Below, piece after piece: positions 41,313-49,483 of a stretch of DNA of 64,000 nucleotides. The position numbers and the translations under genes were made by a program. The first letter of the stretch is position 1, and the number at the start of each line of letters is the position of its first letter. The notes beneath the pieces were generated by a model. That model saw only the letters and a list, made by a program, of their open reading frames with translations. It was not told where the DNA came from and did no database searches. Source of the DNA: Dactylosporangium fulvum (GTDB lineage Bacteria > Actinomycetota > Actinomycetes > Mycobacteriales > Micromonosporaceae); contig NZ_CP073720.1 of NCBI RefSeq assembly GCF_025137375.1, positions 9,386,501-9,450,500 on the forward strand. The letters are read 5' to 3'.

Positions 41313-43775
41313 GTGAATACCACGATGCATCGTGATGCATGGGGCGTCCCGCACCTGTGGGCCGACACCGTCGACGAGTTGGCCTTCCTGCAGGGACAGG
41401 TGACCGCGACCGACCGGCGCGGGCAGCTCGACGCCGAGCACCGGCGCGCCGAGGGGCGCCTGGCCGCGATCGCCGGCCCCGCCGAGGTGCCCTGGGACCG
41501 GTTCGCCCGACGGGCCCGGCTCGACGACACCGCGCGCCGCTGCCACGAGGCGCTCGACGCCCGTACGCGGCACTGGATCGGGTCCTATGTGGACGGCGTG
41601 AACTCCACCGGCCTGCACTTCCGGCCGTGGACGCCGCTGGGCATCTTCCTGGTCCAGCACATCCTCTTCGGCACCTTTCCCAACAAGCTGTGGCACGCGC
41701 ACGTCGAGGCGACGCTCGGGCCGGAAGCCGTCGACCTGTTCGCGATCGAGGGACCGGGCGGCTCCGGCAGCAACGCGTGGTACGACGCCTCGCGGCGCGT
41801 CCTCGCCGGCGATCCGCACCGGCTGCTCGAGCTGCCGGGGATCTACCAGCAGATCCAGCTGGCCTGCCCGGCCTTCGACGTCGTGGGCCTCGCGTTCCCC
41901 GGCGTGCCGGGTGTTCAGCACTTCGGCCAGACCCCTGGGGTCGCCTGGGCTGTGACCAACGCCATGGCCGACTACCAGGATCTCTTCCGCGAGCAGCTGC
42001 GCCGGGTCGACGGCCGGGTGCTCGTCCGCGACCCCGACGGCTGGACACCGGTGCCCGCCTGGACCGAGAGCATCGAGGTGCACGGCGCGCCGGACGAGCA
42101 GGTCGAGATCGTCGAGACCGCGCGCGGCCCGATCGTCGACGTCGACCGGAACACCGGCGAGGGGCTGAGCCTGCGCACCCCGGCGCGGGTCGAGTCGCGG
42201 CTCGGCTTCGAGGCGCTGTTACCGCTGCTGCACTCGTCCACTGTGGACGACGTCGCGGCCGCGCTCACGAGCTGGGTCGAGCCGGTCAACAGCGTGCTCG
42301 TCGCGGACACCACCGGTGCGGTGCTGCGGCTGGTCGCCGGGCTGGTGCCGGTGCGCGACGACCGCAACCGGCGCGTGCCGGTACCGGCATGGGACCCGGC
42401 CTTCGAGTGGCAGCCGGGCTACGCGCCGCTGCCGCGCATCACCGAGACGGGCTCGGTGGTGACCGCGAACGACCGGCGCCCCGACGACGTCGCCGCCTTG
42501 GGCGTCGACTTCGCCCCGCCCTTCCGCGCGGAACGGATCCGAGCCCTGCTCGCGGAGGGCGCGCCACCGGAGGCCATCCACCAGGACACGCTGGTCGACA
42601 CCGCGCTCCTGCGCCTGCTGGACGGCACGGCGGCCGGCGCACGACTGTCCGGCTGGGACGGGCGGATGGACGCCGCCAGCACGGCGGCGGGCACGTTCGC
42701 GGCCTGGCGCACGGCGCTCGCCGGACGGCTGTACGACCATCCCGGCCTGCGCCCGTTGCAGGCGGCCCGCGGCTTCGACGAGCTGTTCACGCCGTGGACC
42801 GACCCGCGGGCGCGGATCGGGCACGCCCTCGACGGCGTGGCGCTCGGCCTGCACCGGCTGGGCGTCGACGTGCCGCCGCTCGCGACCGCGGCGTTCGAGG
42901 ACGTCACCGCCTCCGGGAACGGCACGTGGGGCGAGCGGCACCTGCTCGCGCCGGTCGAACTCTCCCCGGCCTGGGACAGGCGCGTCCCGCTGGGCGGCGA
43001 CACCGGCGCGGTGTTGTGCACCTCGAACGTGCCCGGCGTCTCGGACGCCTGCTGGCGGGGCCCGGTCGCCCGCTACGTGTGGGACCTGACCGACCGGTCC
43101 CGCAGCCGCTGGATCGTCCCGTTCGGCGCGTCGGACCGCGCCGAGGACCCGCACTTCGCCGATCAACTGCCGCTCTGGGCCGACGGCCGGCTCGTACCTG
43201 CGACACCGTTTGGAGAGCACGTGCACGTCTACGAGGAGAAGATCCCCGACGTCGGCCTGTTCCGCCTGGAGGTGCTCCGCCCGGCCGAGCACGCCGAACT
43301 GGTGCACGGCTGGGTCACCGAGCGGCGGGCCGCGTTCTGGGGCATGGGCGGCCATTCGGTGGACGACGTCCGGGAGATCTACGAGTTCGTCGACAGCCTG
43401 CCGACGCACCACGCGTTCCTGATGCGGCTCGACGACCGGCCGATCGGCCTGTTCCAGACGTACGAGCCGGACGCCGACCCGGTGGGCGAGCGCTACCCGG
43501 TCCAGCCCGGCGACCACGGCATGCACCTGCTGCTCGCGCCGGGCCGCGACCGCCCGCGGGGGTTGACCGACGCGGTGGGGCCGGCGCTGGCGCGGTACAT
43601 CTTCCGCGACCCCGAGCACCAGCGGATCGTGGTCGAGCCGGACGTCCGCAACCACTTCGCGCTGCGCCGGCTGGAGATCGAGGGGTTCGTCCTGTCGGAC
43701 GAGATCGACATGCCCGACAAGCGCGCCCGGCTGGCGTTCCTGACCCGCGACCGCTTCTTCGACCTCAACCCCTGA
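41313..43775 (+). CDS. Penicillin acylase-type Ntn hydrolase fused to a DesC-like GNAT
   Basis: 820 residues in two parts. Residues 1-~630 are a penicillin amidase: the self-cleavage site is G152|S153 (GGSGSNAW), S153 would become the catalytic N-terminal serine, and N386 (VTANDRR) is the likely oxyanion asparagine. No signal peptide is visible, unlike exported acylases. Residues ~637-820 are a GNAT homologous to DesC ([40 protein letters not shown]). Separate acylase and acyltransferase genes (I recall desG and desH) have been linked to aryl-capped desferrioxamines; here they are one polypeptide. The GTG start follows AGAGGG and an iron box. Confidence 0.88.
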   Translation: MNTTMHRDAWGVPHLWADTVDELAFLQGQVTATDRRGQLDAEHRRAEGRLAAIAGPAEVPWDRFARRARLDDTARRCHEALDARTRHWIGSYVDGVNSTGLHFRPWTPLGIFLVQHILFGTFPNKLWHAHVEATLGPEAVDLFAIEGPGGSGSNAWYDASRRVLAGDPHRLLELPGIYQQIQLACPAFDVVGLAFPGVPGVQHFGQTPGVAWAVTNAMADYQDLFREQLRRVDGRVLVRDPDGWTPVPAWTESIEVHGAPDEQVEIVETARGPIVDVDRNTGEGLSLRTPARVESRLGFEALLPLLHSSTVDDVAAALTSWVEPVNSVLVADTTGAVLRLVAGLVPVRDDRNRRVPVPAWDPAFEWQPGYAPLPRITETGSVVTANDRRPDDVAALGVDFAPPFRAERIRALLAEGAPPEAIHQDTLVDTALLRLLDGTAAGARLSGWDGRMDAASTAAGTFAAWRTALAGRLYDHPGLRPLQAARGFDELFTPWTDPRARIGHALDGVALGLHRLGVDVPPLATAAFEDVTASGNGTWGERHLLAPVELSPAWDRRVPLGGDTGAVLCTSNVPGVSDACWRGPVARYVWDLTDRSRSRWIVPFGASDRAEDPHFADQLPLWADGRLVPATPFGEHVHVYEEKIPDVGLFRLEVLRPAEHAELVHGWVTERRAAFWGMGGHSVDDVREIYEFVDSLPTHHAFLMRLDDRPIGLFQTYEPDADPVGERYPVQPGDHGMHLLLAPGRDRPRGLTDAVGPALARYIFRDPEHQRIVVEPDVRNHFALRRLEIEGFVLSDEIDMPDKRARLAFLTRDRFFDLNP

Positions 43776-43781
43776 CTCTTC

Positions 43782-43860
43782 GCGCCGATCTTGGAGTTGT
43801 GGTCCCTAACTTTTCCGACATAAGCGGAAATAGTCAGGACCACAACTCCAAGATCGGCGC
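43782..43860. repeat. Palindromic repeat family A, copy 4
   Basis: A 24-bp stem (43782-43805 with 43837-43860: GCGCC plus the 19-bp arm) around a 31-nt loop, in the same orientation as copy 2. The loop differs from copy 2 at two positions. It fills the space between two convergent genes, the acylase-GNAT fusion and the siderophore-interacting protein, and could terminate both. Confidence 0.9.
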
Positions 43861-43868
43861 AGGAGGGG

Positions 43869-44678
43869 TCAGCCGGCGGAGTGGCCGTGGCGCCAGTAGC
43901 CGATGAAGTCGAGGTGCTGCTTGGGGACGGCGCGCTGCTCGACCAGGAATCGGCGGGCGCCTGTGGCCAGGGACGACTCGCCTGCCAGGTAGCCGTAGAC
44001 CGCGCCCTGCGGCAGCGCCGCCTCCTGCAGCGCGGCCAGGGCCAGCTTGCCCGGCACACCGTGGCCGTCGCGGACGATCCACCGCAGTTCCACCCCGGCG
44101 GGGACCCGGAACTCCTGCTTGTCCGCCTCCGACGGGACCTCCACGATCGCCAGGCCGCGGGCGTCGTCCGGAAGCGAACCGCAGATTCCGGCGACCGCCG
44201 GCATGCCGGTCTCGTCGGTGACGAGCAACGTCCAGTCGTGCGGGTGCCTCGGGTTGTAGCCGACGCCCTGGTCCAGGATGCCGACCTGCTCGCCGGGCTT
44301 GGCGTTCAGCGCGAACCCCGCCGCCGGGCCCGAGGCGCCGTCCGGGTCGACGTGCACGACGAAGTCGATGTCGAGCTCGTGCTGCTCCGGCCGCGCGGCC
44401 CGCACGGTGTAGCACCGCACCCAGGGGCGCTGCGCCTTCGGCGTGGCGAGATACTGCGCGTACCACAGCCCGGACGTGCGCGTCGGCAACCGCAGCGTGT
44501 CCTGGCCCTCCCTGGGCAGGAACAGCCGGAACCACTGGTCGAAGCCCTGTGGCGTGAAGCCGTCCGGGTCGAAGCGGACGGTGACCCGCACGACGTTGGG
44601 CGAGATGCGTTCCGAGCCGGCCACCTCGACGAGCAGGACGTGCGGGTCGACGGCCTTGCGGATCTTGAAGTTCGCCAC
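43869..44678 (-). CDS. Siderophore-interacting protein (FAD ferric-siderophore reductase)
   Basis: A 269-residue flavoreductase of the SIP/ViuB family. The FAD-binding motif is R88-x-Y90-T91 in WVRCYTVRAA. The isoalloxazine-side FVVHVDPDGASGPAAGFALN and the C-terminal GESSLATGARRFLVEQR follow. It releases iron from imported ferric siderophores by reduction in the cytoplasm and is equivalent in role to DesF. The GTG at 44678 lies two bases from the S-component stop, making it the last gene of the iron-boxed ECF operon. Repeat copy 4 follows its stop. Confidence 0.92.
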   Translation of the reverse strand: MANFKIRKAVDPHVLLVEVAGSERISPNVVRVTVRFDPDGFTPQGFDQWFRLFLPREGQDTLRLPTRTSGLWYAQYLATPKAQRPWVRCYTVRAARPEQHELDIDFVVHVDPDGASGPAAGFALNAKPGEQVGILDQGVGYNPRHPHDWTLLVTDETGMPAVAGICGSLPDDARGLAIVEVPSEADKQEFRVPAGVELRWIVRDGHGVPGKLALAALQEAALPQGAVYGYLAGESSLATGARRFLVEQRAVPKQHLDFIGYWRHGHSAG

Positions 44679-44679
44679 G

Positions 44680-45231
44680 TCATGCTCCCATCGGGCGGAC
44701 CAGGCCGCGGGTCACGCCGGTCTTCGCCACCCGCTGGGCGAGCACCAGACCGGCCCACGTGGCCAGGCCGGCGCTGCCGACCATCAGGACGAAGAAGAGC
44801 GCCTGGACGGCGACCGCCGTCGAGGCCATGTCGAAGCTGACGTACGCCATCGCGGCGTAGATCGCGGTGAAGCCGACGGTCGTGGTGGAGAAGAGCCACG
44901 GCCGCCAGATCCGGTACAGCGTCACGGCGAAGCCGAACTCGATGGCCACGCCGACCATCAGGCAGGTCACGACCGCGCTCGGCCCGAAGGGGGTGAGCGG
45001 CACGTTGACCAGCCCGGCGATGAGCGTGGTGAGCACGCCGGCACCCGGGCGGCGCAGCAGTGCCAGGCCGAGGACGGGGCCCAGGAGCCAGAAACCGACG
45101 AGTCCGGCGTACAGGATCGGCATCGTCGGCGCGAAGATCGCGCTGATGTGGTTGACCGGGACCAGCAGCACCCCGCTGGCGGCACCGATCGCCGCGCAGG
45201 TCATGAGGAACCTGGTGGTGAGGGACTTCAT
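44680..45231 (-). CDS. ECF transporter S component, YkoE-like
   Basis: A 183-residue membrane protein with five or six spans. Several segments recall YkoE, the S component of the thiamine/HMP-assigned YkoEDC system: GFWLLGPVLGLALLRRPGAG, LTTLIAGLVNVPLTPFGPS and a terminal AKTGVTRGLV. In this operon it is co-transcribed with a siderophore reductase under an iron box, and no TPP riboswitch precedes the operon, so the thiamine label should not be transferred. It sets substrate specificity. The ATG at 45231 overlaps the T-component stop. Confidence 0.75.
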   Translation of the reverse strand: MKSLTTRFLMTCAAIGAASGVLLVPVNHISAIFAPTMPILYAGLVGFWLLGPVLGLALLRRPGAGVLTTLIAGLVNVPLTPFGPSAVVTCLMVGVAIEFGFAVTLYRIWRPWLFSTTTVGFTAIYAAMAYVSFDMASTAVAVQALFFVLMVGSAGLATWAGLVLAQRVAKTGVTRGLVRPMGA

Positions 45232-45977
45232 CGGAACACTCCAAAGGCGAAGGCCCAGAGGGCCAGGACGAAGATCGCGTCGCGGATCCGGAACGGCACG
45301 ACGTATCGCTCGGTGCGGGTCGGAAACGCGCCGAACGCGCGGGACTCCATGGCGAGCGAGACCCGCTCGGCGTGCCGGATGCCGCCAGCTAGCAGCGGGA
45401 CGGCGTAGCCGCCGTACCGGCGCAGGGCGGCGATCGGGCCACGGCCGCCGGCGAGGCCGCGGACCCGGTGCGCGCTGCGGATGACGTCGAGCTCGTGGCC
45501 GAAGCGCGGGACGAACCGGAATGCGGCCAGTGCCGAGTAGCCGACGCGGTACGGCACCCGCAGCTGCCGGATCATCGAACGCACCAGCTCGGGCCCGGTG
45601 GTCGTGAGCCCGCCGACGAGCGCGAGCAGCACCACGGCGACGAGTCGCAGCCCGGTCGCGAGGCCGGTCTCCAGCGCGCCCGACCACAGCTCGAGCGGCC
45701 CCACGGTGAACAACAGCCGAGAGTCGGCGACCTTCGCCGGGTCGGTCCAGACACCGAACGAGACGGTCATGACCGCGAGGGCGGCCGGGACGCCGAGCAG
45801 CAGCGCCGCCAGCGTCCGGCCGGTCGGACGGGCGCCGACGAGCACCAGCGCGAGCGCGAGGCCGCCGACCAGTGCCGGGGTCCGCAGGTCCCGCGTGCCG
45901 ATGACCAGGATCATGAGCGGCAGCGGCCCGAACAGCTTCGCGAGGGGGTTGTACGTCCGCAGGTCGAAGAGGCTCAC
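45228..45977 (-). CDS. ECF transporter T component (EcfT)
   Basis: A 249-residue transmembrane coupling protein with about five spans. The paired cytoplasmic helices carry the ATPase-contacting arginine motifs SAHRVRG and MESRAFG. It starts at the GTG 45977 (SLFDLRTYNPLAKLFGP), overlapping the ATPase stop by 4 nt. It links the dual ATPase to the S component and is required for energised uptake. Confidence 0.87.
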   Translation of the reverse strand: MSLFDLRTYNPLAKLFGPLPLMILVIGTRDLRTPALVGGLALALVLVGARPTGRTLAALLLGVPAALAVMTVSFGVWTDPAKVADSRLLFTVGPLELWSGALETGLATGLRLVAVVLLALVGGLTTTGPELVRSMIRQLRVPYRVGYSALAAFRFVPRFGHELDVIRSAHRVRGLAGGRGPIAALRRYGGYAVPLLAGGIRHAERVSLAMESRAFGAFPTRTERYVVPFRIRDAIFVLALWAFAFGVFR

Positions 45978-47725
45978 CGGGCCACCACGACCGCTCGTGG
46001 CAGGTCGGCGAGCCGGGTGACGGAACGCCACGCCGGATGGTTGGCCAACCCGCGGGTCGCCCGCGCGACGGGCGGCGGCCGGAGCCCGGGAAGGTCCGCG
46101 GCGAAGACCTCCGCGGGCGGGCCGTCCGCCACCACCCGGCCCCGGTCGAGCGCGATCACGCGGGTCGCGTGCTCGGCCACGAGCTGCATGTCGTGGCTGA
46201 CCACAACGACCGTGGTGCCGCTCGCGTGCAGGCCGGTGAGCAGGTCGAGCAGCTCCGCGGCCCGCTCGCGGTCCTGGCCGAACGTCGGCTCGTCCAGCAC
46301 CAGCACGCCGGGCCGGCAGATGATCGCCGTCCCGACGGACAGCCGCCGCTTCTGCCCGCCGGACAGCAGAAAGGGGTGCAGGTCGCGCAGCTCGCCGAGG
46401 CCGAAGCGGGTGAGCACCTCCTCGACCCGGGCCGTCACCTCGTCCTCCGGCACGCCGCGGATCCGCAGCCCGAGGGCCAGTTCGTCGTCGACGCGCCCGG
46501 TCACGAACTGGTGCTCCGGGTTCTGGAACACAAACCCGATCCGCCCCGCCAGCTCGCGCGCGTCGGCGCGGGCCGGGTCGAGCCCGGCGACGGTCACGGT
46601 GCCCCGCGGCGGCCGTACCACCCCCGCGATCGCCTGCGCCAGCGTCGTCTTCCCGGCGCCGTTCGCGCCGACGACGGCGACGAACTCCCCCGTGCCGACC
46701 CGCAGGCTCACGTCGTGCAGCACGGGCTCGCCGCCTCGCTCGACGGTCAGCCCGTCGACCACGAGCACCGCCACGCCGTCCGGTTCCGGTTCTGCCCGCG
46801 GGGCGGGCTCCGGCAGCGCCACCTGCGCGTCGAGCGCGGCGCCGAGCTCGGCCGGCGTCAGCGGGAGCGGGTCGAGCGCCACCCCGGCGGCGCGCAGCCG
46901 GAGGGCGGCGAGCGCACTGACCGGGAGCCAAACCCCGAGATCCAGGAGCATCGAGCTGTACGTGCTGAGCGTCGCCCGCGCCGGACCGTCCAGGACGACG
47001 CGGCCGGCGGCGTCGAGCACGACGACACGGTCGACGACGTCGATGGCGGTGTCGAGGCTGTGCTCGACGAGCAGGACACCGTGCGCGCCGGTGGCGGCGA
47101 TGTCGCGGAGGACCGCGTAGACCTCCTCGACGCCGGCCGGGTCCAGGTTCGCCGTCGGTTCGTCGAGGACCAGCAGCGGGGCGCGCATCGCGAGGGCGCA
47201 GGCGATCGCGAGCCGTTGCCGCCCGCCGCCGGAGAGCCGGTCGGGGTCGTCGGCGCGACGTTCCCACAGGCCGACCCGCCGCAGCGCGTCCTCGGCCCGC
47301 TCCAGCACCTCGGCCGCGGGCAGGCACAGGTTTTCCGGGCCGAAGCAGACCTCGTCGAGGACGGTCGCGGTGACCACCTGGGCGTCGGGGTCCTGGAACA
47401 CCATGGCGACGTGGCGGGCCAGCTCCGGCACCCGGTGGTCACGGGTGTTCCGGCCGGCGACCTCGACGGTGCCGGTCAGGTCGGCGCCGACGATGTGCGG
47501 GATCAGGCCGTTCGTCGCCAGCGCGAGGGTCGACTTGCCGCAGCCGGACGGGCCGAGCAGCAGGACGGCCTCGCCGGGCCGTACCGAGAACGTCACGCCG
47601 GCAGGCGTCGCGCGGATGTCCGCCGTCGAGCCGTCCTCGTGCCGGTGGAACACGCTGACGTCGCGCATCGCCAGCAACGGCACCGCGGTCGGCGAACATC
47701 CATCGGGGTCTTCCTCGGGAGGCAC
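45974..47725 (-). CDS. ECF transporter dual ATPase (EcfA-EcfA' fusion)
   Basis: A 583-residue protein with two complete ABC ATPase domains, as in YkoD. The first has Walker A GPSGCGKST (58-66), signature LSGGGRQ and Walker B LLVLDEP. The second has Walker A GANGAGKTT (~351-359), signature LSGGQKR and VLVLDEP. The GTG at 47725 lies only four bases after the iron box, with no Shine-Dalgarno but a TATCCT six bases away, so a leaderless message is likely. An ATG at 47668 is the fallback start and still keeps both domains. Confidence 0.88.
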   Translation of the reverse strand: MPPEEDPDGCSPTAVPLLAMRDVSVFHRHEDGSTADIRATPAGVTFSVRPGEAVLLLGPSGCGKSTLALATNGLIPHIVGADLTGTVEVAGRNTRDHRVPELARHVAMVFQDPDAQVVTATVLDEVCFGPENLCLPAAEVLERAEDALRRVGLWERRADDPDRLSGGGRQRLAIACALAMRAPLLVLDEPTANLDPAGVEEVYAVLRDIAATGAHGVLLVEHSLDTAIDVVDRVVVLDAAGRVVLDGPARATLSTYSSMLLDLGVWLPVSALAALRLRAAGVALDPLPLTPAELGAALDAQVALPEPAPRAEPEPDGVAVLVVDGLTVERGGEPVLHDVSLRVGTGEFVAVVGANGAGKTTLAQAIAGVVRPPRGTVTVAGLDPARADARELAGRIGFVFQNPEHQFVTGRVDDELALGLRIRGVPEDEVTARVEEVLTRFGLGELRDLHPFLLSGGQKRRLSVGTAIICRPGVLVLDEPTFGQDRERAAELLDLLTGLHASGTTVVVVSHDMQLVAEHATRVIALDRGRVVADGPPAEVFAADLPGLRPPPVARATRGLANHPAWRSVTRLADLPRAVVVAR

Positions 47726-47729
47726 GGGG

Positions 47730-47748
47730 TTAGGATAGGCGAACCTAA
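47730..47748 (-). promoter_or_regulatory. Iron box of the ECF-SIP operon, overlapping its promoter
   Basis: TTAGGATAGGCGAACCTAA matches the iron-box consensus at 17 of 19 positions. Read on the minus strand it contains TATCCT, a plausible -10 element whose start point would fall on or beside the GTG at 47725. The repressor site, promoter and start codon are thus compressed into about 25 bp. Confidence 0.85.
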
Positions 47749-47861
47749 CTTAATGCGGTAGTCGTCCGCTTGAGCCGCCGCTAAGGTTGCCAACTCTTAC
47801 ATTTAATAGTGTTAACTGATAACGTCCCTCTCCATCGATCCATCGATGTGCAGGGGGTACC

Positions 47862-49235
47862 ATGCGCTCTCGACGTCGTACATTCGCCCTGGTAGCCGGC
47901 GCGGCGCTGGCCGTCGTGACGGCGTTGGTGCTCGCGCCCACGATCCAGGCCCAGGCCGTCAGCAACGCGGCCCTGGCCGCCTGCACCGCCCCGACCTGGG
48001 CCGAAGGCAACACCTACACGGCCGGCACGCAGGTGACGTACAACGGCCACACCTATCAAGCCCTGGTGACCCACACCGCCTATGTGGGCGCCAACTGGAA
48101 CCCTGCCGGGACGCCGTCACTGTGGAAGGACCTCGGTGCCTGCACCGGCGGCCCGTCGTCGCCGTCGGCCAGCCCGAGCCGCTCCGCCTCCCCGTCGGCC
48201 TCGCCGTCACGCTCGGCGTCGCCGTCCGCCTCACCGTCCCGCTCCCCCTCCAGCTCGCCCTCCACGCCGCCGACCGGCGGGACCTGCGGCGTCAAGTCGC
48301 GCCCGGCGGGCAAGGTGCTGCACGGCTACTGGGAGAACTGGGACGGCGCCTCCAACGGCGTCCACCCCGGCCTCGGCTGGATCCCGATCACCGACTCGCG
48401 CATCGCGCAGCACGGCTACAACGTCATCAACCTGGCGTTCCCGGTCATCCGCTCCGACGGCACCGTGCTGTGGGAGAACGGCATGGACGCCGGCGTGAAG
48501 GTGCCGACCCCGGCTGAGATGTGCCAGGCCAAGGCCAACGGCCTGACGCTGCTCATGTCGATCGGCGGCGCGGCGGCCGGTATCGACCTCAGCTCCAGCG
48601 CGGTCGCCGACCGGTTCGTCGCCACGATCGTGCCGATCCTGAAGGCCAACAACTTCGACGGCATCGACATCGACATCGAGACCGGCCTCTCCGGCAGCGG
48701 CAACATCAACACGCTCTCGACGTCGCAGGCGAACCTGATCCGCATCATCGACGGCGTGCTCGCGCAGATGCCGTCGAACTTCGGCCTGACGATGGCGCCC
48801 GAGACCGCGTACGTGACCGGCGGCAGCGTCACCTACGGCTCGATCTGGGGCTCGTACCTGCCGATCATCAAGAAGTACGCGGACAACGGCCGGCTGTGGT
48901 GGCTGAACATGCAGTACTACAACGGCAGCATGTACGGCTGCTCGGGTGACTCCTACTCGGCCGGGACGGTCCAGGGCTTCACGGTCCAGACCCAGTGCCT
49001 CAACAACGGCCTGGTCATCCAGGGCACCACGATCCGGGTGCCGTACGACAAGCAGGTCCCCGGCCTGCCCGCGCAGGTCGGCGCCGGCGGCGGCTACATG
49101 TCCCCGTCGCTGGTCTCCCAGGCGTACAACTCCTTCAACGGACAGCTGAAGGGCCTCATGACCTGGTCGATCAACTGGGACGGCTCGAAGGGCTGGACCT
49201 TCGGCGACAACGTGAAGTCGCTGCAGGGCCGGTAG
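47862..49235 (+). CDS. Secreted chitinase, GH18 with CBM5/12
   Basis: 457 residues. Residues 1-~31 are a Sec signal peptide ending near IQAQA. A carbohydrate-binding module CBM5/12 (~41-92: PTWAEGNTYTAGTQVTYNG, LWKDLGAC) is followed by a Ser/Pro/Ala/Arg linker of SASPSRSA repeats (~95-135). The GH18 domain runs from ~145 to the end, with the DxxDxDxE motif D266-D269-D271-E273. The last glutamate is the acid catalyst that cleaves chitin via substrate assistance. The ATG at 47862 follows CAGGGGG. It is divergent from the ECF operon, with 112 bp after the iron box. Confidence 0.95.
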   Translation: MRSRRRTFALVAGAALAVVTALVLAPTIQAQAVSNAALAACTAPTWAEGNTYTAGTQVTYNGHTYQALVTHTAYVGANWNPAGTPSLWKDLGACTGGPSSPSASPSRSASPSASPSRSASPSASPSRSPSSSPSTPPTGGTCGVKSRPAGKVLHGYWENWDGASNGVHPGLGWIPITDSRIAQHGYNVINLAFPVIRSDGTVLWENGMDAGVKVPTPAEMCQAKANGLTLLMSIGGAAAGIDLSSSAVADRFVATIVPILKANNFDGIDIDIETGLSGSGNINTLSTSQANLIRIIDGVLAQMPSNFGLTMAPETAYVTGGSVTYGSIWGSYLPIIKKYADNGRLWWLNMQYYNGSMYGCSGDSYSAGTVQGFTVQTQCLNNGLVIQGTTIRVPYDKQVPGLPAQVGAGGGYMSPSLVSQAYNSFNGQLKGLMTWSINWDGSKGWTFGDNVKSLQGR

Positions 49236-49248
49236 CGCCACACCGACT

Positions 49249-49282
49249 GAGCGGGCCGTCCCTCGCCGGGGGCGGCCCGCTC
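49249..49282 (+). terminator. Terminator of the chitinase gene
   Basis: GAGCGGGCCG (49249-49258) pairs perfectly with CGGCCCGCTC (49273-49282), and a T-rich tail GTTGTTGT follows. It begins 13 bases after the chitinase stop. Confidence 0.85.
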
Positions 49283-49483
49283 GTTGTTGTGCGGGGTCCG
49301 GTCGCCCCCGTCGGATCGGCCGTGGCCCCACCCTTACAACGAACCGGCGACGGTCCGATCGACATCTGCCTCCCGGTCACCGGCCGCCGCGGGAGACGTG
49401 GGCGCCCGGCACGCCCGCGAGCCAGTACTGCGCGCCGGTAACCGCCCTGGGAAGCCTCCCGCGGTTTGGCTAGGGTCGGACGC

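Noticed and set aside
44680-47725. Cobalt or thiamine ECF transporter as the default annotation.
   Set aside because: No CbiN/CbiM-like S component, no cobalamin or TPP riboswitch; the iron box and SIP gene point elsewhere. Substrate remains unproven.
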